A stretch of DNA of 64,000 nt from Pectinophora gossypiella (Eukaryota > Arthropoda > Insecta > Lepidoptera > Gelechiidae), in contig NC_065413.1 of the NCBI RefSeq assembly GCF_024362695.1, forward strand, positions 13,985,511-14,049,510, in the 5' to 3' direction. The position numbers and the translations under genes were made by a program. The notes under the pieces are model-generated. The model had not been told where the DNA came from. It did no database searches and saw nothing but the letters and a program-made list of their open reading frames with translations. The stretch's first letter is position 1. Every line of letters begins with the position of its first letter. Positions 63,781-64,000 of the stretch are shown here, one piece after another.

Positions 63781-63921
63781 AGCGCCCTACGCACAGAGGC
63801 GACAATGGGAGCGTTGCGGACCGGATGTTTTATGACTTCACACAGAAATTCCCGGTTTCAAAAAAAAACCCGCTCCCCAGCCCTTAACGTTCGCTGTACG
63901 CGCCTCTGTGTGCACTGGGCT
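63781..63921. mobile_element. Short Harbinger-like MITE, 141 bp
   Basis: Inverted ends agcgccctacgcacagaggc and gcctctgtgtgcactgggct, flanked by TAA (63778-63780 and 63922-63924). Confidence 0.7.
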
Positions 63922-64000
63922 TAAAATGAAATAAATCGGCCTATTCATATAACAAACTATAAATACATTCACTCACACAAATGACATACCTAACACACTT

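Overview
The window is nuclear DNA of a lepidopteran insect (moth or butterfly). The evidence is spliced genes with GT-AG introns, an insect-type U2 snRNA, and a very dense load of short tRNA-derived retroposons, hairpin MITEs and Helitron-like elements of the kind found in Lepidoptera. I cannot name the species from sequence alone.

Four protein-coding genes and one snRNA gene are supported. (1) 9.1-13.2 kb, plus strand: a secreted phospholipase A2 with a four-times repeated propeptide-like region; its first exon with the signal peptide is not securely found. (2) 33.6-41.0 kb, minus: a complete nine-exon CDK5RAP3 (C53/LZAP) gene, 508 codons, a UFMylation and ER-phagy factor. (3) 41.6-46.8 kb, plus: a complete six-exon LRMDA-like leucine-rich repeat gene, 259 codons, arranged head to head with CDK5RAP3 over a 633-bp intergenic promoter. 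(4) 48.66-48.85 kb, plus: a full-length U2 snRNA. (5) 51.0-61.2 kb, minus: a complete twelve-exon secreted haem peroxidase of the chorion peroxidase/peroxinectin type, 756 codons. All exon junctions were checked for phase and join in frame.

The rest is mostly mobile DNA. From 0 to 8.9 kb lie layered SINEs, MITEs and LINE remnants. From 13.2 to 33.6 kb is a gene-free repeat district that holds a complete 4.8-kb LTR element (19140-23928). Its two 135-bp LTRs read the same, it has 4-bp target duplications, a primer-site-like sequence and a polypurine tract, yet it has no retroviral-type genes: a young LARD-like element. At 18.0-19.1 kb is a three-level nest (MITE, then Helitron, then retroposon). 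At least three tRNA-headed SINE families (called B, C and D here) have different heads and tails but share one central core. A hairpin MITE (called E) recurs at least ten times, often as head-to-tail dimers with a shared linker, and forms a four-unit array at 62.35-63.45 kb.

Family letters (A to Q) are local labels used in this annotation only. Repeat boundaries are by eye and good to about 5-20 bases unless a target duplication is given.
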